Source: Branchiostoma floridae
Taxonomy: Eukaryota > Chordata > Leptocardii > Amphioxiformes > Branchiostomatidae
Direction: 5' to 3'
Assembly: GCF_000003815.2 (NCBI RefSeq)
Contig: NC_049992.1
Span: 7,402,493-7,466,492 of the forward strand
Length of the DNA: 64,000 bases
In this document: piece by piece, positions 36,127-48,600 of the stretch
Position numbering within the stretch: position 1 is the stretch's first letter
Layout: every line of letters begins with the position of its first letter
Position numbers and translations under genes: made by a program
The notes under the pieces: model-generated
The model's input: the letters and a program-made list of their open reading frames with translations, nothing else
What the model was told of the DNA's origin: nothing
The model's database searches: none

Positions 36127-36165
36127 GTCACATGACTGTGTGTGCAACGTGCCGGTCAGAGGTCA
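36127..36165. promoter_or_regulatory. CLEAR-like E-box and DR1 motif between SLC66A1 and eIF4G
   Basis: GTCACATGAC (36127-36136) differs by one base from the CLEAR element GTCACGTGAC bound by TFEB/MITF factors. CGGTCA-G-AGGTCA (36153-36165) is a direct repeat with one-base spacing, a nuclear-receptor half-site pair. CCGCCAT (near 36111) resembles a YY1 site. All lie in the presumed bidirectional promoter. Confidence 0.5.
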
Positions 36166-36309
36166 CAACTTTTGCTTGACAACCATAGAATTATTTCCAA
36201 TTCACGATTCTTCCGATATTTTGTATGAATCTTGATATAATATTTTGAAATAATACTCGAGATTATATTTTTGAATAGAATTAGACGACAGCGACCTCAT
36301 TATGTATCC

Positions 36310-36451
36310 ATGACATCATCCGATTCGACCCGAAACTTTCCGGAAATTGCCGATTGTCTCCTTGCGGGCTATCGCAAGAAGGTACGCCATATTGATAAGT
36401 TGCTCTCGAGATCGTTGCCATCTAGCCTAAAATACATCATCTATTCCAAAT
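36310..36451 (+). other. Upstream ORF in the probable eIF4G leader exon
   Basis: ATG 36310 opens a 47-codon frame (MTSSDSTRNFPEIADCLLAG...) up to the donor T|gtgagt at 36452. The next acceptor (ttccacag, exon from 36520) joins T to GA, so the splice itself makes a TGA stop. The eIF4G ATG at 36618 follows 97 bp later. It could be a uORF or an unrelated small protein. Confidence 0.45.
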
Positions 36452-36617
36452 GTGAGTACATATTTATGTAGAAGAAGAATCGATCTTTCTAAATGTGTGG
36501 ATATTTTTGTGTTCCACAGGAGATTCCCCTCATAGGAGACAAGCCTATAGGGGTCCTTCGTGGAAGGACTTCCATGCGATCTTGGTCAACCATTCATCGT
36601 GATCTGGACGTTTTGCA

Positions 36618-39600
36618 ATGAGTTTAAAGCAAGGGAAGAACTCAACTGTCTCTCCAGGCCCTCAACAGATACAAGTACAAGCACAGAGTGGAGGACCTAA
36701 TTCCAGAACGTATCCTTGTCGTACAAAAGTCGTGAGTAAACGGGGGAAGGGGGAGGTGGGGTTACAGTTTCAGCCATACCGGCCTGTGTGTGAGAGAGAG
36801 GCCCGGAAAATATGGGTTGGGTCTTTCGTGACTTCTCGTCTGTTTTTTGCCTACGTAGCGGAATGTGTGAGATGCTAGCTTAACAGTTGTCATGTGTCGC
36901 CTGTAAAAACTTGTGAAGTTAAGTGTGTAAGAGTAAAGCAGAAGTTTTGTTGTGTGAGTTCGTGTTGCGTCACGTTTAAGTGACACGTTTCCTTTACCAC
37001 ACCGGCAAGCCGGCCATGTGACAAGATGGCCGCTCACGTTTGTAGCTTGCTCCACCCAGTAGGATAAAGAATATACCCCGAAATTGTCACGTCTTTCTCA
37101 AAATTCTCACTTAAACTAACCTCAGAAGGCGTGTTTGAGTCAGGGGTTTGTTGTCGGTCACCTGAAGAGCGGGTCACCAGACGACCCTTTTCTCCATATT
37201 GTTAGGCAAATTTTGCCACTGTTGAAAGGAACTACGACCTTGCCATTTTTACACAAAATGTGCCAGAACGTCACTCAAATTTTTTGTCAAATCCCTACAT
37301 TTTCCTTGAGACGATTTCTGTGGGAATGCAGCCATTGTACTGCCAGGAATGTTGTATAATGATATTAGCCAAGTGTTGATTTAAATCAAGCAGGTATACT
37401 CCACAGTAATTTCTGTCATAATTTGTTACTTCTGCTTATATTTTCATACACAATTGGCTACAGGTAAAAGTGTTATGTTCTATGAGATAGAAATTTCAGA
37501 CTTATGCGCATCTATATCTTAAGATACACTAGTATTCAGGATGGAGAAATGTACTGCGAGTAAAAAAATTGTGCTCCGTACCTTAGTTGAATATTGTTTG
37601 AAACAATGACTACAATAGATGTGTAGCACACATAGAAATTTACCTTATGTTTTAGAAACACAGGTTTCATTACTCTAATTACTGTAGATCATTGTGAGAT
37701 AACATATTTGAATTTTAGTTTACCCTGTTAAACAATCTGTACACGATGAAGAACTACTGGTTTTTCAGCAGCTAAGACTACTAGCAAATTTGCATTTTTT
37801 TCAGAGCTACAGGATATTCCTTTGTTTTTGCGTATGCATGGTTTGGTTCGGTTTACCTTGGAACCAGGAAACAACAATAAACAGATCCGTTATTATCTTG
37901 CCCACCCCTTTTCCTATGGGAAAGTCACATGTGTTCGATATCTAATGATATTCAGATTAGAATTCATTGAAGAAAAATGCATCAATAATTATAATACCTC
38001 AACATGGCTCTGTGTGATCATACATAACTGAACATTGAGTCATAACTGATATAAGAGGGTTTTTATGTGTATTTAGTTGTTATCATTCTAGGCCAGGCAT
38101 GAAAGCGTAGGCGGCTCCTCCTTTGCTCTTTTTTATTTCATTTGTCAGGAAGTCGAGTGAAGAGGTGACCTTGTTTGGGCCAGGGTGCGATAATCTGTTT
38201 TGCTGGAGAGACCTTTGCATTAACGTGAGTTATTACCTGTGACAGATGTGTTGCCCTTTCGGCCAGACAGTCTATATTTGGACTCTAAATCCTAAACAAC
38301 AAGAATTCTCTTACAATGATGCAGAAAGCAGAAGTGAAACCAGTCCTTTTTTTTTCCCAAGCTTTAAGTGATAATGTTAAAGAAAAGAGGGAACAGATTA
38401 GTGAATAACTCTACTTTGATTTTGCCTAAATTGTTTCTTTATAGTTGGATGTCTTTGTGTATTATCTGTGATCAGACAGGTTGACCTCTGACCTTTAGGC
38501 GGGCACAGGTGTGTGAGGATACCGCTCTTCTTTGTTGAACTGTCTCGCAGCCATTCGCTGATGATAAACGCTTTCTCTCGGGAACGACGGTAAATACAAA
38601 CAAAGGGTTGGTCGTGTGGCAGCTGGCTTGGAATGAAAGGAAGGTGAATCCTTATGTCTCTGGGGGTATGATTGTTTTAAAGCTTGGATGATTTTGTTAT
38701 CCAGGTCCTCAAAGAGATATCCCCTCTATCCCATTTCATTCACACACTTAGCCTATATCAATAACAAAATGAACCTGGTTTATAGAGAGAGTTATACATA
38801 GTCCTTTGTGATGAGTTGAAGGATCAACAGTAAAAAAATCCCTGTATAAAACAGCACCTTTTTGTAGTGGTCTTTCATGTTTTTCTTTGTTTAGTGAGGG
38901 AAATAGAATATTGTCAGCATATTTCCTATTTGTGGCCCAGGTCGGAAATATGGGGTGTTTCATGGTTTCCATCTTTTTTTTTTTTGTGAGCCAAGTTACA
39001 GACGTGCAAGAGTGCATGTGTCTGGTACAGTGTGGTATGTTGGCCATGTTTAATTTAGCTGCATGCGGTGCACCAGTGACTCATGGACCTTAGGTGGGGT
39101 CAGAGACAACAAGTGCACATACAGCTGCTCATTTGCATAAAGGTTAGGTCTCAGTGTTGTGTATTTCACAACTGAGAAAAATGAAGTATGAAAGATACAT
39201 TGTACTTGTTCAGTTGTTAGGAGTTTTCTGTCACATTGTTTACTTAAAAAGCATATGTAGCCAAAGGTGTTGTACACTTATTTCTATAGCATCTCTTTGT
39301 GTATTGTTTGGTTTGTAGATTTTTGTGGGTCAGAAAATTGTCAAAGTACAGCAAATTCTACAATTCAAGTTGTTACCATTGTTAGATATGTAGGCTGCAG
39401 AGGTATGGGGATATCCCTGTGAAGAAATAGCTTTCTATTTTTGGTGCTACATGGCTGTATTTGGACCAGGGGCATTTACAATGGACTCTAGCAGTTAATG
39501 TGCACATTGAATAGACAAAGGTGGGCCATTGGCATGGTTTTTGAGGGCAGTTAGGGAAGTGAAATTGGAAAAAAGTAAGTGAAAACATCTTACCCAATAG

Positions 39601-42600
39601 AAAATAGTTCCAACAATGTGAACACAAGAACAGTTCTTTTTAGCTCTTTTCCAATTTTCTTCCTTACTTTGTACTATTTGCTTAGTATGTGTGGTAAATA
39701 AACCTCAAGATTTTTATTACTGAAGGCTTTGTAGTATTTAGGTAGATACAAATGTCACGGATGTATTTATTACAACAAATGTTGCTTTGTGCGTGTATGC
39801 CCCAGCCCAAATGTGGATGGCATGTTGTGGGATCTCACCAGTTGGTACAACAGTGTCTTACCTGTTTACACGTTGAAATACCAAACCTTTGTGTCGCTCC
39901 CAAAATAGTAACTGACTGCTGTAACATGCTTACAAGGCCGATGACTCGGCAGTTTGCGGACAGTGCCCTCGACTGTGCCACAAAGGGTTCAGGTGTTAGA
40001 GACTAGGATAGGTGAAGGGCCTGTGGTTAAGTACGATAAATCGTGAAATTTTCACCTTGGTGTTATGACTGTGTTGTTCGCTCTGCGAAGCTACTTTCTG
40101 TCTTGAAATGTTATTATAGATGCTTTGACTGTGGACCTAGAATACTGAATACCTTTTTTTTCATTCTGCAAATTAAGTCCCCACAAATATGAGTTTTACA
40201 GTATACTTACGTTTTTTTTTTTTGCAGTAGGGGGATGGAGATAGGAAAAAATCTGTGCATTTTTGTTGTATTTTTTGTAAGTTTTTGTCTTCTCATTGTG
40301 TATTCTTTCATGACGTTTTTTTCTCTAAACCTGTTATGCAAACTTTTTTGTTCCTTCAGACATTTTTTCCCCTCAAACGTTTCTTAATACCCACCTTGTG
40401 TAAATACCTATGCAGGAGACTTGACCACCTTTTGTAAACAACCACACATACCTTACAGACAACCCCTTCTTCATGGTTGGGGGGAAATGTATGGGTGAAA
40501 AGGATCATGGGACGGCAGTGATGCAATCAAAACAAAGGCCATGTTTTTGTCTGGGTCTGGCAACAGGAGAAGGTCTAACTAAAGGTTAAAAGTCAAGGTC
40601 CGCAAGTCACTTTCTCCCACGATGTCTTTGTGGTGAAAATCGCTGTGAATATTGGTAAATTCTTCTTGTTTATTTGTGATATATCTTTTTGTTTTGCTAG
40701 ATGCAAGGTCAGTTCATTAACCATTTAACATATGGAAGCATATTTGACTGAAGTAGTTTCTGTAATTAATTCTAAGCCAGGTGTGCAAATCATTATCTTT
40801 GCTGGTTTCTTTGTGGTGAAAAAACTGTTAAGATGAAGAAAAACTACCGTCAATATGAAATTATCATTGTGATATTTGTAGTCCATGTTATGTTTTTATT
40901 GTGTGTGATATTTCTGGGTAGATTATTATGATAGCCAGAAGAAAATCTGTCAGATTGATATTGATTGCAAAATAATATTTGACTTGGTACATGTAAGCTT
41001 TGGATTGCCGTCCATTGTATGATGTATAGCAGTGGAATTTCCCTTGCACAACGGACCAAGATATTCGTTGATATTATAGTCTTTTGCTGCAACCATTGAG
41101 AAAAGTAGATTTCTGTATAGTTAAGTCTTGATCTCGATATTCTACCATTTTTTCCCTAGAACGATGACTTCACTTTATGAAAATGCTGATGTGTGCCTGT
41201 GGGAAAGGCGACAATTGATGGGTGGCGGGGGCAGTGAGTTCAAGGTTTTCCCTGTAATGTGTATTTGTGTTTGCTTTAACAGATGTTGCACACAGGAAAA
41301 GAACCCATAGTAGGAAATATTACCCTTCTTTACTTGTTAACTTAACTGTCCCAAAGGGTTCCAGTTTAGATGACGATAATTGCAATGATAGGGGACTAAA
41401 TACGAGAAGATTTGGTGATGATTTTATTTGTTAAGTCAACACTGAATCCCTTGTCCCAGAATTAGGTTAATGTATGGAGTTTAAACACCCTCTGCGCTTG
41501 CCTACTGGCTTTACTTCACAGCATTTCCCATAGCAGTAAAGTCCTAAAGATGCTTAGGGTATAGATAGGAGCTGATATCAAAAGCAAGGCAGGTCTTGCT
41601 TTGATAGATCTGTTGTAGCTTCTAGATTGTGTGTCTACCTGTGAACACTTGGCTGCATAATGTTTTAAAAAGCGGCAAAATATGATAGGATCAAATAGAA
41701 AACCCGATCTTTTTTTATCTATATGTTGTTGCCTCTTGTCAAAAGAAGGAGGCTAGCTGTTTGTATAGTTTCAAGAAAAGAAAAGTCTGTTAGTATCATT
41801 TTCCTTCTTGATAAATGCCCGACTTGACCATGCTTACTTTTGCATATGCTGTTTTTGGGAATGTCTGATTTCAGTTTGTGCCTTGCATTATGAGACAAAT
41901 TTAGCAGCAAAGCATTATTAGTCTTGCAATTTTCAAGATTGGTTTATTTTTGCAGTAACCAATCATTTTACCAGGAATCCGTGGCATAGCGTATATGCTT
42001 TTCCTATGTATTACTACTGCACAACAGGGTTGTTACAACGCCCCTACTAAAAATTTAAAACCACTGAAAGCTATCACTGAAAGTCTTTACTTGGCATGTA
42101 CTTGCTCGTGTTGTTGGTTACCTCATTTTGTTGTTGGTTACTTCAAGGTTTCGTATTTATAAAAAAATGTCATCCCCAACATTTTTTGTTGCCGTCACTG
42201 AGCATTTCCTGGTCACCCAAAACTGCTACCCTTTCTACCTTCCTTGGATTGTGAATTATGTGTAATCATGTTGAGTAAGTCTTTTTTTCCTGGTATTGTG
42301 GTGCTGGTACCACCATCCGGAAGTAATGACAGGGCAAATGCTGTGTGTGATTATACTTAATTGTCACTTGTCATAATGACAAGGCAGAAGTAAAAGGCCA
42401 TACTTACTGACTGAATTGACAAAATCCAGGAAGGGAAGTTGTTAGATTTAAAAAAAAACCTGCAATCTGTAGCTAAGGTTTCAAAAAACATTGTTATTAA
42501 TTTCTAAAACTTACACCGTATGTCCTTTTCCTTACTGATAAGTTGAGTGTTTGAAAAGCTGTTGATACTATAAAAACCTATGACCATGACCCGAGAACTA

Positions 42601-45600
42601 GAATACAGAATAGCGATGTTTCACTCTCAGCTCTTGTTGTACCAAGGTCAACCAGCAATAACCTGTACCTCAGTCAAGGTTGGCATGTTGATTTCGAGTA
42701 TCTCTTATCTCTGACTCTGACATCTTCTAGTGCTAGAAACGTATCGTAAAATGTTTAAAAAGTTAACGTCAACTAACACCATAAACCTAGATTAGAAATT
42801 GCTTTTATAAAGTAATTCCACATCTAAAAATATGGTACACTTGCAAGAGGTTGAATTTAGTCATTATGCTGAGGAATTCAATATATATTTTTACCATAAC
42901 GTAAGCAGGTATGATTCTTGTTAGCTGAAGGAATGGTACTTCTTTCTGGATGGCTTCAACAAAATAGCATCACTATAGCACAAACTTACAAAACTACAGC
43001 ATCAAATACTTTTATAATCGAGATAATCTTGACACGTAGCATATAAAAGAAATTTGTAAGAATATTAAGTTATTACAGAAATAATGTGATTTGTATCAGA
43101 GACAAGAAACCTCAAGGATATCACTAGGGAGGGCTGTACTGATATGAAAAATTATGATATTTAAAAAGGAAGAAAGAAAAATGCTACATGTTGTGGTGTA
43201 ATGCATTCGGGACTATGTCGGTATGAAAACGAGTGGTTTAATGTGCCCCGTGCGGCGAGTCCTCGCCCCGTGGGATCCACTCCGATGCGCCACTATCTGC
43301 ACCATTTCGGATGCAGGATGGAGGTTTGGAAAATTAGAAGATCCATCAAAGTACGCCGACATCTAAACGCTACGTCCGCAGAATGCCAAACGGCCCCTTC
43401 GGACCCTGCTTACATTCCAGCAATGCGCGGTAAACTGATTTTCTGTCCTTGCTTTTTTATTTGGTGAAAAATTACTGATTCTGATCGTGATGTAGTTTTC
43501 ATGTGGTGAGTGACATGCGCTGAGATGTCGACTGAATATCAAATAGGTTTTTCTACCCTTTCGTCGCAGCATGTGGTAAAAGCATGCATTATGCATTTTC
43601 TTCCAGATTTCCTATACGGTGATATTTGGTGATATATGTAGTAGGAACGGTGCTGTCGCTTGTTTTTGATGATGGTTGTCCTAAATGTGTTATTTTGCAA
43701 GTAGAGGGCTGTGCGTTTGTTATACATGTAGTGTCAATATTTGCCAGTGATAATATCTGATAGTGTAGAAACTGACGCAGTGTGTGTGTTGCGTGGAAGA
43801 AGGTCAGGTGTAATTGTCCGGAGACGGTTCACGACATTGAGGTTTTGTCGGAACGTGGGGTTCGTTACACCGTTTTAGCATTTGTGGCACGCCATACACC
43901 CTCGGATAACCCTTGCTTTGCGGCCTAACCTGTAACCAATGCAGATTTGAGCCAGAAGGTTTTTGTCAATGCTATTGGTGTTCCCATCTTCGTAGTTATA
44001 CATGGATATCCTAGAGAGATTACTGCTTTAAAGGCCATTTCAAATAATGATTTTGTTCATACAAATTTCTCTAGCTCACAGATGTTCTCTCTCCTTTTGA
44101 CTACATGGGTTATTCTGTTTCAGACAATATTTGGTCGCTTTTCAAATACGGTTTCAGCAACACAGTTAAGGTAGTTTGGAAATACTGCTTGATTGATCCT
44201 CCTCCCTGCTACATAAACTCCCCAACAAATACATATTTGGTGCCAGAACGTTTTCCTTTGTAGGTTAGGGAAAAGTTAGGGAAAGGTTAGGTTGGCAAGT
44301 GGTGTAGGTTTTCAGTTAGCTTTCTGGATGGCCCCTACCTTAAACTTGTAAAGTGAAACCCATCCATGACCGAAAAGTCCAGACCTTGTACCTAGCTGTG
44401 GGTAGTATTACCCTGCATAAACAAAGACTGTCTCAACTGGCGAATTCATCGTGAAACTGTTGAGTTACGAAAATCTCCAGCAGTTAAAATTGGTATCATT
44501 TATTTTCAAATACCAGACCTGTTAGAATTAGTATAGCCTGTAATATTTCTCGTATGTTCCTTTCCACATTCATTACACGATAGATTTATGACGGTGCAAA
44601 TGGAAAGCATTTTGGGACATTAATGGATATGTCATGCAAAATTTGGCTGTCTTTTTACAGGAATTGTGGTCCTAAATCCTTGGTACCAGGAAAAAAATTA
44701 TAGGAGGTATGCAGCTGCCGTGTCAGTAAAAGAAAAATGCTCTGCCCCAGAACGAGTTTGTACGCAGCTGTTGAGGTCTAACACACACCTGCACACGGCT
44801 GATATGTCCGTAATAATGCCGCGAATTATTCATGTAATCTGGGCCCTCTGAACCCAGACTGATGAATCGATCGGCGGCGCTGTTTGACTGATGCTCCCGC
44901 CAAATTAGTGTCACTAGAATGGCACATGCACGCCTGTCTTCAGCTTGCTTAACCCGTGCTCTAACTTCGTTATGCAGATCCAATCAAATCTGCTTAGGTT
45001 TAATTTTTGTAACGTATTGCAGAGATGAACATATCATAAAGTAAGGAACTCGAGGAAGTCAGTGAGTTTTCAGAAGCATTGAAATTTAACACGGTTGATT
45101 TAAATATTCAAACACATTAGCAGCCAATGACCCAAGAGAGGATAGCTCATCACAGCTGTCAGAATGGATAAGATATCTTTTGCGGGGAAGTGTAGTATGA
45201 AAGGTCATGTATTATTTTTCTCCTAAGAAAAATTATTTTGAGAAGGAATCAAAGGTGTTTCACTTTATTTGATTTTCGCTTATTCTGGCGTCTAGCCAGA
45301 ATGTCACTAATTTTCTATATCTTTATATATTTTCCTTAAAATTATTTTAGAATTCCTGCCATCTAGGTCCTTTCACATGACTAATAAAATTGATGAACAA
45401 AATGGTATCGACATCAAAGGTTTGTACATCATAGTAATAAACGTTTTTTTCAACCGTACTTAAGAGAGCCTTTTATCGATGCATGTACTCAATCTTCCTT
45501 TTGAAGTAAGACTTTGAAGTTGAGAAGTTGCTCTCATACAAAGCTATCAACTGTTTTTACAGGGTAGCTCCTAGTTACACAGCATCCAAGGTCAAATACA

Positions 45601-48600
45601 TCTGCTTCCTGAAGGTCAAATGTTATTACACTAAGCTGAGCGGAGCATAAAGCAGTGACCACTACCATTCATTTTGCTTCAAAACCAGGTGCTAGAAATA
45701 AAGGATGTTAGAAATGACTTGCTGTATTGTTACAGTAATAGTGCATAATGTTGTGGAATACGTAGCATACTTTTGCTTCAAAAGAGCGCTAGAAATAAAG
45801 GATTTGCTAGAAATGACTTGAGCTGTTTTGTTACAGTAATAGTACATAATCTTGTACAATATGTAGTATATGTTTGCTTCAAAACTGGGTGCTAGAAATA
45901 AAGAATTTGTTAGAAATAACTCGCTTTATCATTACAGTAATAGTATATTCTTGTGCAGCATCGTTTGGTTTTTAATAAATGCACAGGAGAGGTAAGAATC
46001 ATGAAAATTTTGCCATCAGGAATAGAAAAGGGATAACTGAGATTGGAACATCTGTGCTGGTGCCAAGAGACAATGGTCCAAGTCCGCAATGCTCCATTGA
46101 CCAAACTTCCTCTCCTCAAAGCTTTCTTGAATGATTAATGAAGTTGTGGCAGGCAGCTGCTGCTGTCCTACTGTCTGGGCCTGGTGACTGATGACCTCTC
46201 AACTTTGACCTATAATCAATCTTCCTGATTATTCAGTCCCCTGCAGTGTTGAAAGTCATTAGTGTTTTTTTTTTCATATGACAATTGTTACAAAAAATTA
46301 ACAGATGGTAATATTTGTAGGCTTGAAAATCAAAAGGGACTCGCAAGTTTCAAACATGAACTGAACGTATGTAATGTCTGAGGAATTCCTTTGGGGTGAC
46401 CCAGTGTGCTTTGTCAAATTCTTGGGCACAATATTGTAAATGTTGGCATTTTTCCTGTGGTTAAATGCAAGTTTTTTCAGTAACCTCTTCACGTACCTTC
46501 TGTTCGCTTACCTCCTTGTTTCAGCCGCGATCTAAAAATCACCAAGAACACTTCGTTTTCTCCCTGGCCTTTACAGTTCAGGCTCCTGCTTTCTGTTATT
46601 GAGTGACCAAAATAAGGAATGACTCAGTAAAATATGTAGACGTTTCTATTGATGTTTTCCAGTATGCAGTCCTAGCTAAGGCCAGAAGAGTGTTTCACAT
46701 TTCATTTTTTATTGAAACAAAAATCGACGTAAAAGTGTGATATTTTGCCGCAACGATTTTGATATGGTCATTTGTATTCATTGGTAGGCGAGGCTACGTG
46801 TATCTCATCACGGGGCATCTCCAGGAGAGAGAAATGCGAAGCGATCGCAGATAATTGTTTTCCCAGCGGGGCCAAGACCGGCGTTCTATTCATCTTTACT
46901 GCTTTTGTGATACGTGTGGATTTTATATTTTGCAGTCAAACTGTTAGTCTAGTCATGCATTTTATTTGCTGGAGATGCTATGTGTTCTCTTAAAGGGTAA
47001 TGTGATGATATTTTGTGGTTTCCATTTTTCATGTCAGTGAATGAGGTTTATGACTCTTGGCGATAGGGTCATTCAAAATAATTCAAATTCGATGTCTCTT
47101 ACAGTTACAATTAACATGTGGTGTATATTTTTTAATGATAGTATTTGACATCCTTTTGTGAGCTAATTTTTTGTGGGGAAAGTTTGAGGAATTGGGATAT
47201 CGTAGAGATTTTGTTCTGTACGCTACAATGCGATGGAACGTAGATAGTGCCAGCGCCTGGCAGTGAAGGAATGACATGTGGCCTCGCTGTTTGGTGAGCC
47301 GTTGAGAGCCCGGCTCGTTATATGAAATATAATTTTCTGGTTGAATGAGCAGCGTAGGACAACTGCTAAGAGGTTTGATAGCATTGCAAATAAGGCATCA
47401 CATATGCAGGCTTGCCTGTGTCTATGCTGATTAACCTTCGCCAGAAGTTTATGTTTTGAGCATCAGGGCTCGAAATACTGGGTGCAGGTGCACCCAGGTG
47501 CACCCAAAATTGGAGCTGTGCACCCAATTTTTTTCTGTGGGTGTACAGGGTGCACCCAAATGTGCACCCAAATATTTTCTTACGTTTATGTATGTGAAGA
47601 TATCAAAGTACAGTGAAACTTGTCTAAGAAGACCACCCTGGGGACCAGTGCAAAGTGGTCGTTTTAGACACGTGGTCTTCTTGTGCAAAGAAAGAAAATG
47701 TGACAAGATAGGACAGACACAATGACTTCAAAGTTAATGGTCTTTAAAATAGTTTAATTCCACGAACCTGTACATTTGCGCATGAGAAACATTATCACTG
47801 TTGAACGGTCTTCCTGTATGATTCATATAGTATTGTTATACCAACTGATGTAAAATTGAAACGTTTCCAAAATTTAGGGCTATTCTTTCAAATTTTCGTA
47901 GCTTTTTGTTGCCGGAGCAGCGTCATTTTTCCCGCCGGCATTGTCTGTCAAAAACTTGTGAATGGGCGACACCGTCAAGACAATGGTCCATATTGCTACA
48001 AAAACATCGCTGTTTTCAGTGGAGAATACGACGCCCCACGAGCGTTTTATAATGCAATTTTCGTGTTAACAACGCTAATTCAAGTAATTGCCTATCTTTT
48101 TACTTTGTGAATCACAGCCAACGGGTCAGAAATAAGTTGGGGAGCTTACCGCCATAACAAAAAAGCACGCGCACACACGCCCGACAAGACGGGAACCTTC
48201 TTTCAAATCGGCAGCACGGCAGAAAAATAAATGGTTCATTTCAACGCTGTTACCCATGAAAATAATGTGGGTGAGTTTGTTTCTCTTCTGGCGCGGGTCT
48301 TAAAGTCTCAACGCTGCCAAGAAGACGAAAATTTGCCGAGAAAAACAAGTTTAACCCCACCGACGCTTCTAATCATGGAGATGTTGACAAATCGACGCTT
48401 CACTAGAAGCAGGGGTGAGCAGCTTCTCAAAAAGACACACATACACCTTTTATTCTCTAATGAAATGTGTTATAAAGTTATAAAGATATCTTATATCTGT
48501 TACCTTTACTTTAAACAAGTTTTATGAAAATAAATTTGCATTTTGTATGGTTTAAATGTAGAGTACAATAACAACACACGCAACATTTCTACCTACACTC

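Noticed and set aside
45676-45965. CRISPR-like regular repeat
   Set aside because: Three diverged direct copies of about 100 bp with no spacer structure, in an animal intron. The 38-bp and 52-bp arrays were rejected for the same reason: units are contiguous and derive from splice junctions.
47856-48527. Transposase in the nested element
   Set aside because: Two short frames with no recognisable catalytic or helix-turn-helix motif.
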